Source: Acetobacter suratthaniensis (GTDB lineage: Bacteria > Pseudomonadota > Alphaproteobacteria > Acetobacterales > Acetobacteraceae). From it: a stretch of 64,000 bases of DNA. This document shows positions 33,154 to 42,950 of this stretch, piece after piece (position 1 is the first letter of the stretch; the number at the start of each line of letters is the position of its first letter). The DNA lies in assembly GCF_017377745.1 (NCBI RefSeq), contig NZ_JAFVMG010000008.1, positions 1 to 64,000 of the forward strand, read 5' to 3'. Position numbers and translations under genes: made by a program. The notes under the pieces were generated by a model. The model did no database searches and had not been told where the DNA came from. It worked only from the letters and a program-made list of their open reading frames with translations.

Positions 33154-36100
33154 ATGAAACTACAGCAGACTGCCTTCATCGCTTTGGCAACTGCCTGCCT
33201 TGCCACGCCCCTTTGCGCCGCAAAAACACCAGAACCACTTGATAGCCCTAACCAGCCACGCCTGCATTTCCAGCGTCTTACCCTCAACACAGGCGGTGAT
33301 ACGCCAGAAGTCTGCCTGCGCTTCGACCAGCCTCTGGACAGCGCAGCCGCCCCACAATACGCCGATCACCTGACCCTGACCCCTGGCTTCAAACCCGATG
33401 TGCGGGTCAATGATACGGATCTATGCCTTGGAGGGCTGGGCTGGAATACCCGCTACAAGATCGCCCTTTCCCCCGGTCTGCACGACAGGGAAGGCGGAAA
33501 GCTGGCGGCACCTGTCAACGTGTCCGTTGCCACTGGCGACCGCATGCCGCAGCTGGCACTCAGCGGAAATGGCTATATCCTGCCACGCCTGACCGCCGCA
33601 GGGGTTGATGTGCAGAGCGTCAACATGGATCGTGTCCGCATTGTCGTATGGCGTCTGCCCAAGGCTTCCTCTCTACGTATGAGCGGCACCCCCAATTCCG
33701 GCCCACAGATTGATCTGTCGGCCACCACCATGTCCCCGTGGGAATTCCTGTCTTTACATAATTCACAGCTTACCCAGGTCTGGGCGGGTGTGCTGGATGT
33801 CAAAAACAACCACAACAAAACCGTTACAACGGCTTTCCCTCTCGCGGGGGTCGTGCAGGGCAAGCAGTCCGGCCTGTATCTTGTCACGGCGGAAAACGCT
33901 GCCATACCGGCTGAAAAAAGCATTCTGCTCACCACGATCCAGTCCGATACAAACAATAACGAACTCGCGATGCACTGGGTTAATGTGTCCGATATAGGCC
34001 TGTCCGCCATTCAGGGACATGACGGGCTGCACATTTTTGCCCGCTCTCTCGCAACGGCAAAGCTCCTATCAGGCCTCAATGTCGCCCTCATCGCCCAGAA
34101 TGGCGATGAACTGGGCCACCTCACCACCAACACCGACGGGCAGGCCACGTTTGCCCCCGGCCTGTTGCGCGGGCAGCAGGCTCTGGCCCCTGTCTCTGTC
34201 ATAGCGCAGGGAGCTGAAGGAGACTTTGCGCTGTTACAGGTCAACCAGTCCTGGTTCGATTTTTCCGATCACGGCTCCGCCGGGCATCCCGCCCCCGGCG
34301 CACAGCAGGCGGTTCTGGTTACGGATCGTGGCATTTACCGCCCGGGGGAAACCGTAAACATCACAGCCCTGCTGCGTGACCAGAAAGGCAACGCCCTTTC
34401 AAATCAACCGCTTGTTCTTGTCCTGAACCGGCCCGATGGGGTCGAGGTCCAGCGCGTCACCCTGCCTGCACACGCCGGGGGAGGCTTTGTCACCACGGCA
34501 GCGCTCACCAGCAGCGCACCACATGGCACATGGGGGCTTTCTGCCTATGCAGACCCGACCTCTCCCCCTATCGGCGGGGCTTCGTTCTCGGTTCAGGACT
34601 TTGTGCCGCAGACACTGGAAGTCGGCCTGACAAGCGATGCCAAGACATTCCCTGCAACCGGCGCGCTGGATGTCGAACTCAGCGGACGCTATCTATACGG
34701 AGCGCCCGCCACCGGACTACACGGCGAAGGATGGGTCAAAATTGTTGCCGACACCACGCCCCTGCCCGGCCTGAACGATTACACATTTGGCCTGTGCACG
34801 CAGACACTCGATGACAACAACCAGAAACTAACCGTGCCTGACACCAACGATCAGGGCCATACTACCCTTTCCGTTGCCCCCGACCTTCCCTCCGGGCAGA
34901 ACCGCCCCCTACGCGCAGTCATAGAAGCCTCGCTTTTTGAGCCGACAGGCCGCGCCGTTAAACAGACCCTCTCTCTCCCACTGGCCCGCACAGGGCCAGT
35001 GATCGGTATCAGCACCCACGACAGCGGCTCAAGCGGCGAAACACAGTCTGTTCCTGCGGATATTGTCACCATAGGGCCGGACAACAAGCCGGTGGCCATC
35101 AAGGATCTCGCATGGACTATCGTGCGCGAAAACAGCGTTTACGACTGGATTTACAATAACGGGCTGTGGAGTTTTCATGAGCATGTGATTGATGAGCCAG
35201 TTCAGCACGGCACCACCAGCACGCAGGCTGATGGCCGCGCAAAACTGTCTTTGTCTCTTACGCCCGCACGGTATCTGCTGGTCGTCACTGATCCGGCGAC
35301 AGGCATTTCCAGCTCACGGAAATTCTATGTCGGCTGGTGGTCGGCCGACAACAGCCAGACCAATGCCCCCGACCGCCTGACCGTTACGCCCAAAGAGGCC
35401 ACCATCGCCCCCAACGGCAGCACATCCGTACATATCGAAGCCCCCTTCGCCGGAAAAGCGCAGATTGTCATTGCAACCGATCATATCGAAAGCATTCGTA
35501 TGCTCGACATCCCTCAAGGGGGCATTGATATTCCTGTACAGGCAGGAGCCGACTGGCCCGGCGGGGCTTATGTGCTGGCAACTCTCTACCGCCCGCTCGA
35601 TACTCCCGCACGCCCGCATGAACCCATCCGCGCGGTGGGGCTGGCTTATATCGGCACGGACCAGTCCGCACACCGCCTGTCCGTCTCACTCAAGCCGCCG
35701 AGTGTTGTGCGCTCACGCACAAAACTGAACATCCCCGTCACCATCACAGGGGGGCATACAGGCCCGATACACCTGACGCTCGCAGCCGTAGACAAAGGTA
35801 TTATCGGACTAACAAACTGGAAACAGCCCGATATTTTCAACCTCCTTTACGGCCAGCAGGCACTGGCCATTGATGTAACGGACACCTACACACACCTGCT
35901 CACCCCCTCCGGCCTTGCTGGTGCCATCCACGAAGGAGGAGATGGCGGCGGCGATGAAGAAAGTGCACTGGCGGTGACATCAACCCGTGTCGTCTCGCTT
36001 TTTTCTGGCGAGATCACGCCTGACGCCAGCGGCCATGCGGTCGTGACATTGGATGTGCCGGATTTTGAAGGTGCGCTAGACCTGATGGCCACCGCATGGC

Positions 36101-38136
36101 GGGATGATGCCGTCGGGAGCGGACATGCAGAAACCATCGTGCGTGATCCTGTTTTTACTGAAATAACGCTCCCACGCTTTCTTGCGCCGGGCGATACTGC
36201 AACCAGTCTTGTGTCCTTGGTCAATACAGAGGCCCCCCCCGGACAATACACCGCCAGCATCAAAGCAGATGGCCCTGTCACACTCACTGGTGCACAGGCG
36301 TTTAAGGCTGATTTGGCCAAAGGCGCCCGCAGGAGTTTTCCCACGACATTAAGCGCACAGGCACCCGGTATCGCGCATATTACCGCAACCCTGCATGATG
36401 GCAGTGGCCATACTCTCCTGACCCGCTCGTGGGATATACAGGTCCGTGCAGGCCATCTGCCCATGACACGCTCATTGATCCGCCAACAGGCACCTGGAGA
36501 GTCCTATACACTCCCCCCCAATCTTCTGGCGGATTTCGAACCCGGCGCAACCCTGACCCTCAGCTATACCGGCCTGAATGGGGTGGACACCATAGGGCTT
36601 TTGCAATCCTTGCAGGATATTTCATGGGGGTCATCAGAAAGCCTTGCCTCAACAGCACGTGCCCTGCTGTCCTTCAAAGGGCATGAGCATCTGGGGGCAA
36701 CACTGGTCGAAGGGGGGGCGGATCAGTTTATCCGCAATGCCATAACAACCCTGCTCAACCGGGAGGATGCAGGGGGCCGCATTGGCGACTGGCGCCTGTA
36801 TGATGGCGATACCCTGCCGTGGACACAGATCTATCTGGTTGATTTTCTCAGCCGCGCCAAAGCCGCAGGCTACGCCGTACCCCAACCTGCTCTCAACCGC
36901 GCACTGGACTGGCTCGATACGCAACAGGTGCAGGCCAATATCTCGACGGCTGATACTGATAACGACAACACGATAACCCCCGATACCCGTGCCTATGCGC
37001 TTTATGTGCTGGCACGGGCTGGACGCCCTGATGCCCCGGCCCTGCGCGCTCTGTACGACACTATCAACATCTTTGGTGGTCGTGATCAAAAGCGCAGCCT
37101 GTTCTGGGGATCAGACGCGGCCAACGCCACAAAAGCGGATGCCCTAGCACTGGGCCACCTGGCAGGCGGGCTGATGCTGACCAACCAGCACACAGCAGGC
37201 CATGAGGTGTTTACCCTTGCGCGCGAAGCCCTTGTTCCCCCCAAAATCAAGCAGCCCTACCCGTTTGACCCGGCCTACTGGATTTATGTCCGTGACCTGA
37301 CAGGGCTGGCGGCAGTCGCAGCCGAAAGCGGCGATACGACACTGGCACAACATCTGGTAGACCGCTTCGCCACACTGGCTCCCAACCCAGCCGACCTGCT
37401 TGAGCAAAGCAAGGTCAACCTGCTGGAAACCGCCAGCGCGCTCAATCATGAAAGTGCCGGGCGGGCTATTGCCGTCAATGGTAAGCGCCTACCCGAACCG
37501 CTCAACCTGCCTGTGGCCTTCACACCCAGTCCGACCGAACGACACGGATATACCCTGACCAATGCTGGCTCTACCCCACTCTGGCTCTCAATCACGACCA
37601 ACGGCGCCCCCAAGAACGCTGCAAAACCCGTCTCAAACGGGTTTACGCTGACTGTCTCCACCCTGAACATGGATGGCCAGCCGATTGATCCGAACGACCT
37701 GCGCCAGAACGACCGTTTTGTGGTGCTGATCAACGGCACGGTAAAAGACCGCTACCCGCACCAATGTGTCATAACCGACATGCTGCCCGCAGGCTGGGAA
37801 ATTGAAGGCCCACTCAAAGGGCGTTCTGAAAACAGCGACGATGATGACACCGCGCTGCCCTTCCTTGGATCCACCACACCTGCACGGTCCATTTCTGTTG
37901 GAGATGACCGTTTTATCGCCGCCTTCAATATCGACACAAACAACGTGCAGGAAAGCATCGATACGGATGGGCCAAATCCTCATGCCCTACCTGCTGGTGC
38001 CTTCCGCTTTGCCTATAGCGTGCGCGCTGTAACCCCCGGCCATTTCCTGCGCCCTGAAACCGTGGTGCAGGACCTCTACCAGCCCACCAAGACCGCCCGT
38101 ACCGCTGCAGGAACAACAACCATCGCCCCACGATGA
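33154..38136 (+). CDS. bacterial alpha-2-macroglobulin family protein lacking the thioester motif
   Basis: A 1660-residue exported protein of the bacterial alpha-2-macroglobulin family (YfhM-like). A signal peptide (residues 1-22, ending LCAA) is followed by repeated MG beta-sandwich domains; VTDRGIYRPGETVNITALLR near residue 390 and LTLAAVDKGIIGL near residue 880 are family landmarks. The complement-like domain is present, but where thioester members have GCLEQ this one reads DISWGSSESLAS near residue 1155, so no Cys-Gln thioester can form. It is thus of the thioester-less kind (MagD-like), thought to guard the periplasm against proteases. Its stop overlaps the pbpC start, the usual partnership with a repair-type peptidoglycan synthase. 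Confidence 0.9.
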   Translation: MKLQQTAFIALATACLATPLCAAKTPEPLDSPNQPRLHFQRLTLNTGGDTPEVCLRFDQPLDSAAAPQYADHLTLTPGFKPDVRVNDTDLCLGGLGWNTRYKIALSPGLHDREGGKLAAPVNVSVATGDRMPQLALSGNGYILPRLTAAGVDVQSVNMDRVRIVVWRLPKASSLRMSGTPNSGPQIDLSATTMSPWEFLSLHNSQLTQVWAGVLDVKNNHNKTVTTAFPLAGVVQGKQSGLYLVTAENAAIPAEKSILLTTIQSDTNNNELAMHWVNVSDIGLSAIQGHDGLHIFARSLATAKLLSGLNVALIAQNGDELGHLTTNTDGQATFAPGLLRGQQALAPVSVIAQGAEGDFALLQVNQSWFDFSDHGSAGHPAPGAQQAVLVTDRGIYRPGETVNITALLRDQKGNALSNQPLVLVLNRPDGVEVQRVTLPAHAGGGFVTTAALTSSAPHGTWGLSAYADPTSPPIGGASFSVQDFVPQTLEVGLTSDAKTFPATGALDVELSGRYLYGAPATGLHGEGWVKIVADTTPLPGLNDYTFGLCTQTLDDNNQKLTVPDTNDQGHTTLSVAPDLPSGQNRPLRAVIEASLFEPTGRAVKQTLSLPLARTGPVIGISTHDSGSSGETQSVPADIVTIGPDNKPVAIKDLAWTIVRENSVYDWIYNNGLWSFHEHVIDEPVQHGTTSTQADGRAKLSLSLTPARYLLVVTDPATGISSSRKFYVGWWSADNSQTNAPDRLTVTPKEATIAPNGSTSVHIEAPFAGKAQIVIATDHIESIRMLDIPQGGIDIPVQAGADWPGGAYVLATLYRPLDTPARPHEPIRAVGLAYIGTDQSAHRLSVSLKPPSVVRSRTKLNIPVTITGGHTGPIHLTLAAVDKGIIGLTNWKQPDIFNLLYGQQALAIDVTDTYTHLLTPSGLAGAIHEGGDGGGDEESALAVTSTRVVSLFSGEITPDASGHAVVTLDVPDFEGALDLMATAWRDDAVGSGHAETIVRDPVFTEITLPRFLAPGDTATSLVSLVNTEAPPGQYTASIKADGPVTLTGAQAFKADLAKGARRSFPTTLSAQAPGIAHITATLHDGSGHTLLTRSWDIQVRAGHLPMTRSLIRQQAPGESYTLPPNLLADFEPGATLTLSYTGLNGVDTIGLLQSLQDISWGSSESLASTARALLSFKGHEHLGATLVEGGADQFIRNAITTLLNREDAGGRIGDWRLYDGDTLPWTQIYLVDFLSRAKAAGYAVPQPALNRALDWLDTQQVQANISTADTDNDNTITPDTRAYALYVLARAGRPDAPALRALYDTINIFGGRDQKRSLFWGSDAANATKADALALGHLAGGLMLTNQHTAGHEVFTLAREALVPPKIKQPYPFDPAYWIYVRDLTGLAAVAAESGDTTLAQHLVDRFATLAPNPADLLEQSKVNLLETASALNHESAGRAIAVNGKRLPEPLNLPVAFTPSPTERHGYTLTNAGSTPLWLSITTNGAPKNAAKPVSNGFTLTVSTLNMDGQPIDPNDLRQNDRFVVLINGTVKDRYPHQCVITDMLPAGWEIEGPLKGRSENSDDDDTALPFLGSTTPARSISVGDDRFIAAFNIDTNNVQESIDTDGPNPHALPAGAFRFAYSVRAVTPGHFLRPETVVQDLYQPTKTARTAAGTTTIAPR

Positions 38137-40139
38137 CCCTTCCTGACAACGCTCCCAAGCGCTCCCCATCATGGGTCCGTCTGACCCTGATGGGGGGGAT
38201 TGCCTGCCTTCTGGGCTGTATTCTGGCCCTGACACTCGATCGCCTGTTTCCACCGGATCTGCACCGCGCTCATGCACAGGCTCTTGTGCTCTATGATACC
38301 ACGCACACCCTGTTTGACGGGCGCGTCAGCACGGACGGCAGCTGGCGGCTGGCCACACACCACACGGCGGTGGATGCAGCCTATCTGACCCTGCTGCTCA
38401 AAACCGAAGACCGGCGTTTCTGGTGGCATCCGGGAGTGGACCCTTTTTCCATCCTGCGGGCCGCCGGGCAGCTTGCGCTCCGCGGGCATATCGTTTCAGG
38501 CGGCTCCACGCTGGCCATGCAGACAGCCCGGCTCCTTACCCCCCACCGCCACACATGGCGCGGCAAAATTCAGGATGCCTTGCGCGCCCTCCAACTGGAG
38601 TGGCGTTACGGCCATGCAGGCGTACTCGATCTGTACCTAGGCCTTGCTCCTGAAGGAGGGAGCATAGAAGGCATTACCGCAGGCTCATTATTCTGGTTCG
38701 GCCATGAACCCGCCCATCTGAATAGGGCAGAAGCCGCCCTGCTGGTCGCACTACCCAGACGCCCCACCGCCTTGCGGCCAGACCGCCACCCGCAGGCCGC
38801 ACGACAGGCAACAGCCCTTGTGCTGGCCCGCACGGGAGCCGCCCCCCCTAACACTCTGGCATGGCATATCGGTACCGCGCATCCTCCGCATCAGGCCCCC
38901 TCGCTGTTAGCGTATCTGTGGCGCACGGGCGCACGCGGCCCTGTCAGAACCAGCCTTGAACACACGACACAGGAAACCGTGCTGCGTATCCTGCGAACAA
39001 CCCCACCGCCACGCTCAGGGGGCTGGGCAGCGCTGGTCCTACGCCCCGATAGCAGCGTTGCCGCATGGGTGGGCAATGCGGGCAATACCTGTCCGGGCTG
39101 TGCAATGGATATGGTCATGGCGGTCCGCTCACCGGGCTCAACATTAAAACCCTTTATCTACGGATTGGCCTTCCAGCAGGGTGTTCTGGCCCCCGATACG
39201 CTCCTGCATGACAGCGCCGCACGGTTTGCAAACTATACCCCCCGCAATTACGACCGCACCTTCCACGGCACCGCCACCGTACGCACAGCGCTCCAGCAGT
39301 CTTACAACCTACCCGCCGTGCAAGCGCTCGACCTGATCGGGGCGCGTTACTTTATTGCCACCCTGCATGATAACGGTGTTGACCTGCGCCTACCTAAAGG
39401 GGCCACCCCCAGCCTTGCTCTGGCCCTTGGTGGGGCGGGCATACGCATGTTTGATCTGGCACGGCTCTATAACGCGCTAGCACATGATGGCTTCAGCACG
39501 CCTCCCACTATTTTATGGCCCGCCCCCAGCAGCCAGCCGTCACGCCTGTTCAGCAGCGCGGTGGCACGGCAGGTTCTTGGCATCCTGCGCGGTACGCCTT
39601 TGCCCAATGCCGCACACAGCGATGCTGAACGCTCCATTGCCTTCAAAACCGGCACATCTTACGGGCAGAGAGACGCATGGGCCGCAGGCATACAATCTGG
39701 TTGGGTCGTCATTGTCTGGGCGGGCAGGCCAGATGGCGCTTCCAGCCCCGGTATAACCGGACTGCATGTTGCAGCTCCCGTCATGGTACGGATCATGGAC
39801 ACGCTGCCCACCACACCTTCAGGCATCGGTATCCCCCTGCCCGCCCTTGCACCACTGGCTCCTTCTCTTCAGGTTCTGCCCGAACAGCGGGAACCACACG
39901 TCATCTCACCACCAAACGGGGCCGTGATTGAAAGCTTTGGGCAGGATGGCACCGTTACTCCCATCGGGCTGGAAGCAGCAGGGGGAACACAGCCCTATCG
40001 CTGGATGATCAATAACAAACCGCTGGCAACCCTGCCCGGTCTGGCCCCTTCATGGCAGCCAGACGGGCCGGGTTTTAGCCATATCGCAGTCATTGACGCA
40101 CAGGGGCATGCAACCTCTGTCACCATACAGGTGCGCTAA
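38133..40139 (+). CDS. pbpC: penicillin-binding protein 1C
   Basis: A 668-residue bifunctional peptidoglycan synthase. An N-terminal membrane anchor (about residues 15-33) precedes the glycosyltransferase domain with the catalytic Glu in KTEDRRFWWHPGVDP and GGSTLAMQTARLL. The transpeptidase domain has the SxxK motif in SPGSTLKPFIYG, a YNLPAVQAL segment and KTGTS (FKTGTSYGQRDAWAAG). A C-terminal BiPBP_C domain completes it. Coupled by ATGA to the alpha-2-macroglobulin gene, as in many proteobacteria, where the pair is proposed to protect and repair the cell wall. Confidence 0.94.
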   Translation: MTLPDNAPKRSPSWVRLTLMGGIACLLGCILALTLDRLFPPDLHRAHAQALVLYDTTHTLFDGRVSTDGSWRLATHHTAVDAAYLTLLLKTEDRRFWWHPGVDPFSILRAAGQLALRGHIVSGGSTLAMQTARLLTPHRHTWRGKIQDALRALQLEWRYGHAGVLDLYLGLAPEGGSIEGITAGSLFWFGHEPAHLNRAEAALLVALPRRPTALRPDRHPQAARQATALVLARTGAAPPNTLAWHIGTAHPPHQAPSLLAYLWRTGARGPVRTSLEHTTQETVLRILRTTPPPRSGGWAALVLRPDSSVAAWVGNAGNTCPGCAMDMVMAVRSPGSTLKPFIYGLAFQQGVLAPDTLLHDSAARFANYTPRNYDRTFHGTATVRTALQQSYNLPAVQALDLIGARYFIATLHDNGVDLRLPKGATPSLALALGGAGIRMFDLARLYNALAHDGFSTPPTILWPAPSSQPSRLFSSAVARQVLGILRGTPLPNAAHSDAERSIAFKTGTSYGQRDAWAAGIQSGWVVIVWAGRPDGASSPGITGLHVAAPVMVRIMDTLPTTPSGIGIPLPALAPLAPSLQVLPEQREPHVISPPNGAVIESFGQDGTVTPIGLEAAGGTQPYRWMINNKPLATLPGLAPSWQPDGPGFSHIAVIDAQGHATSVTIQVR

Positions 40140-40164
40140 ACTCAGGACTCATTTTTTAACAGGA

Positions 40165-40206
40165 AAAATGAAACATGCCGCGGTGTGAATCGCGGACATG
40201 TTTTCG
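40165..40206. terminator. bidirectional terminator between pbpC and the glycerate kinase gene
   Basis: AAACATGCCGCG (40171-40182) pairs with CGCGGACATGTTT (40191-40203) with a single bulged A and an 8-base loop; the stem ends in A and T runs on the two sides. The two flanking genes converge here, which fits a shared terminator. Confidence 0.7.
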
Positions 40207-40207
40207 A

Positions 40208-41371
40208 TCAGTATACGCGAGCCGTGGAGGCGGAGGCAGATGCCGATAGCGCCAAAAGAGCCGCTATATTGCGAGCTGTGCCACGAATATTAGGCCGCGC
40301 CTCAGCCAGTGCTTCTTCCAGCAGACATGGCCGGTTAACAACACTGAACACGGCGCTGATTCCGTGCTCATACACTGCCTCGTACCCGGCACCCAGCGCA
40401 CCCGCGAGCGCAATAACCGGAACACCATGCTGGCGGGCAAAGCGGGCCACACCCACTGGAGTCTTGCCCCGGACGGTCTGGCTGTCCAGCCGTCCTTCTC
40501 CGGTAATGACCAGATCAGCCCCCACCAGTGCTGTATCCAGCGCCAGTGCATCAAGCACGATATCCACTCCGGGGCGGAGCGTTGCTCTTAAAAAGACAGA
40601 GGCTCCGGCACCCAGACCACCCGCCGCACCAGCCCCCGGTGCTGTCATGATGCTGACACCGCCATGCGTTTCGAGGGCCTGACCAAACCGAAAGAGCGCT
40701 GTATCCAGCAAGGCCACCATATCTGGTGTAGCCCCTTTCTGCGGCCCGAAAACAGCCGAAGCCCCGTGCTCACCAGTGAGGGGGTTATCAACATCGCAGG
40801 CAATTTCGAATACGCTCTCGGCCAGCCGGGTATCGAGTGCGCTGGCGTCGATACGAGCCAGAGCCTGCAAAGCAGCCCCGCCGCGCGGTAGTTCCTGCCC
40901 GTTTTCATCAAGCAGACGCACACCGAGCGCCTGCGCCATACCGGCCCCGCCATCATTGGTAGCACTGCCGCCCAGACCCAGAATAAAGCGGCGGCACCCA
41001 CCATCAAGCGCATGTAGAATAAGCTGCCCTAACCCGAAGGTTGTGGCGATACGCGGATCACGCGCCGCACGCGGCACCAGATCCAGCCCGGCAGCAGCAG
41101 CCATTTCAATTACAGCAGTGCGGCCATCGCCCAGCACGCCATAACGTGCGCGCACCCTCTCACCCATGGGGCCTGTCACATCATGGTGGAGGAACTGGCC
41201 TGCCGTTGCCTGTACCAGTGCATCGACCGTGCCCTCGCCCCCATCGGCCACAGGCAGGCTGATGCACTCAAGAGCAGGAAACACCGCTCTGAAACCGGCC
41301 TCGATCTCATCCGCCACGGCAAGGGAGGACAGACTTTCTTTGAAGGAATCACAGACAACAACAATTTTCAT
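40208..41371 (-). CDS. glycerate 2-kinase (GarK/GlxK family)
   Basis: A 387-residue glycerate kinase: MKIVVVCDSFKESLSSLAVA, then PVADGGEGTVDALVQ, LGLGGSATNDGGAGMAQALG and ITGEGRLDSQTVRGKTPVGV are the family's nucleotide and substrate blocks. It phosphorylates glycerate to 2-phosphoglycerate in glycerate, glyoxylate or sugar acid use, which suits an acetic acid bacterium living on partially oxidised substrates. The choice between glxK and garK cannot be made from sequence. Monocistronic in appearance. Confidence 0.93.
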   Translation of the reverse strand: MKIVVVCDSFKESLSSLAVADEIEAGFRAVFPALECISLPVADGGEGTVDALVQATAGQFLHHDVTGPMGERVRARYGVLGDGRTAVIEMAAAAGLDLVPRAARDPRIATTFGLGQLILHALDGGCRRFILGLGGSATNDGGAGMAQALGVRLLDENGQELPRGGAALQALARIDASALDTRLAESVFEIACDVDNPLTGEHGASAVFGPQKGATPDMVALLDTALFRFGQALETHGGVSIMTAPGAGAAGGLGAGASVFLRATLRPGVDIVLDALALDTALVGADLVITGEGRLDSQTVRGKTPVGVARFARQHGVPVIALAGALGAGYEAVYEHGISAVFSVVNRPCLLEEALAEARPNIRGTARNIAALLALSASASASTARVY

Positions 41372-41421
41372 GATTCCCTCCGCCTGTAACCCAACACAAC
41401 AGGCTTACGCTCAAACCGGTT

Positions 41422-42864
41422 TCAGGCCCGGCTGTAAACATCTTCTATCCGCACAATATCGTCATCCCCCAGATAAGGGCCAGACTGAACCTCGATCAGG
41501 GTAAGGGGGATTTTGCCGGGATTTTCCAACCGGTGCACAACACCAAGCGGCAGGTAGATGCTTTCATTCTCACGCAGCATCACCACCTCTTCACCTTTGG
41601 TCACCAGCGCTGTACCTGCTACAACAACCCAGTGTTCGGCCCGGTGAAAGTGCTTTTGCAGCGACAGCTTCTGCCCCGGCTGCACCACAATGCGCTTGAC
41701 CTGAAAGCGCTCGCCCTGAATCAGCCCTTCGTAAAAACCCCATGGCCTATAAATACGATGATGGGCAACGGCCTCCTGCCGCCCTGCCTTGGTAAGGCGC
41801 GCGACCATTTTCTTGACATCCTGCGCACGGTCACGGTGCGCAATCATGACTGCATCGCGCGTGGTTACCACGACAAGGTCACTGACCCCGCACACGGTCG
41901 TAAGAATACCTTCCGAGCGAACATAGCAATTATTGGTATCGTCCAGAAAAACATCGCCATACACGGCGTTGCCGTCTTCATCCTTGGGGCTGAGTTCCCA
42001 CAGGGCGTCCCAGCTCCCGATATCCGACCAGCCGAAATCGCCGGGCACGGTGGCGGCCAGCGCCGTACGTTCGGCAATGGCATAGTCCACCGAAATATTG
42101 GGGGCGGCACAGAACGAAGCGGGGTCAAGACGCTCGAAATCCAGATCAGCCACCCGCCGGGATACAGCCTGCTGCACGGCATCGAAAACCTGCGGCGCAT
42201 GAGTGCGGGTTTCTTCCAAAAAGGTACTGGCACGGGCAATGAACATACCCGAATTCCATAAGTAGCGGCTGTCAGTTACGAGTGTTGCCGCCACCTCCGC
42301 CGAAGGTTTTTCCACAAACCGCGAAACAGTCCACACCCCCGGCACGTCCGGCAGTTCTGCTCCTTGCTCAATATAGCCATACCCCGTTTCCGCACGGGTG
42401 GGCCGCATACCAAAGGTTACCACATACCCTTCGGCAGCAGCCGCCACGGCCTTGTCCAGCGCACGGGCAAGGGCCGGTACATCACCGATCGCAGCATCGG
42501 CTGTCATGATCCACAAAATGGCTTCGGGGTCGCGTTCCGCGACCAGAAACGCCGCAGCCGCCACAGCCGGGGCAGAATTGCGCCCCTCCGGCTCCAGTAC
42601 GATCGTGGCATCAGCCACCCCGACCTCGCGCAGTTGTTCGGCAATAATGAAACGGTGCTCGGCATTGCACACGATCACCGGGGCAGACAGGCCAATACCG
42701 CGACTGCGCAGCACGGTGTCCTGCAACAGCGTATGCTCGCCCAGAAGCCGCCAAAACTGTTTAGGGTAGCTCCCCCGTGACAAAGGCCACAGACGGCTTC
42801 CCGACCCCCCCGATAGAATAACCGGAACCACCTTGGGATTTGACAGCAATACGGCTTCGTTCAC
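41422..42864 (-). CDS. manC: mannose-1-phosphate guanylyltransferase / mannose-6-phosphate isomerase
   Basis: A 480-residue type II bifunctional enzyme. The N-terminal nucleotidyltransferase has the pyrophosphorylase signature LSGGSGSRLWPLSRGSYPKQ and FVEKPSAEVA. The C-terminal cupin isomerase domain includes RPWGFYEGLIQGERFQVKRI, PGQKLSLQKHFHRAEHWVVV and YLPLGVVHRLENPG, holding the metal-binding His and Glu. It makes GDP-mannose for exopolysaccharide (acetan-like) or lipopolysaccharide. It stands alone here rather than in a polysaccharide cluster. Confidence 0.95.
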   Translation of the reverse strand: MNEAVLLSNPKVVPVILSGGSGSRLWPLSRGSYPKQFWRLLGEHTLLQDTVLRSRGIGLSAPVIVCNAEHRFIIAEQLREVGVADATIVLEPEGRNSAPAVAAAAFLVAERDPEAILWIMTADAAIGDVPALARALDKAVAAAAEGYVVTFGMRPTRAETGYGYIEQGAELPDVPGVWTVSRFVEKPSAEVAATLVTDSRYLWNSGMFIARASTFLEETRTHAPQVFDAVQQAVSRRVADLDFERLDPASFCAAPNISVDYAIAERTALAATVPGDFGWSDIGSWDALWELSPKDEDGNAVYGDVFLDDTNNCYVRSEGILTTVCGVSDLVVVTTRDAVMIAHRDRAQDVKKMVARLTKAGRQEAVAHHRIYRPWGFYEGLIQGERFQVKRIVVQPGQKLSLQKHFHRAEHWVVVAGTALVTKGEEVVMLRENESIYLPLGVVHRLENPGKIPLTLIEVQSGPYLGDDDIVRIEDVYSRA

Positions 42865-42950
42865 AGCACAGTTTTCCTGTTTTGTTCAGACACTGGCCCG
42901 AGCACGCCTGTCTATGCTCCAGCTCCTGTCTGTCTTTGGCATGATCCCCG

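Noticed and set aside
40141..40160. TCAGGACTCAT also occurs after pbpC, as at the end of the IS5 remnant near 4155
   Set aside because: Only eleven bases are shared and nothing transposase-like lies near; chance or a minor remnant cannot be told apart, so no element is claimed.
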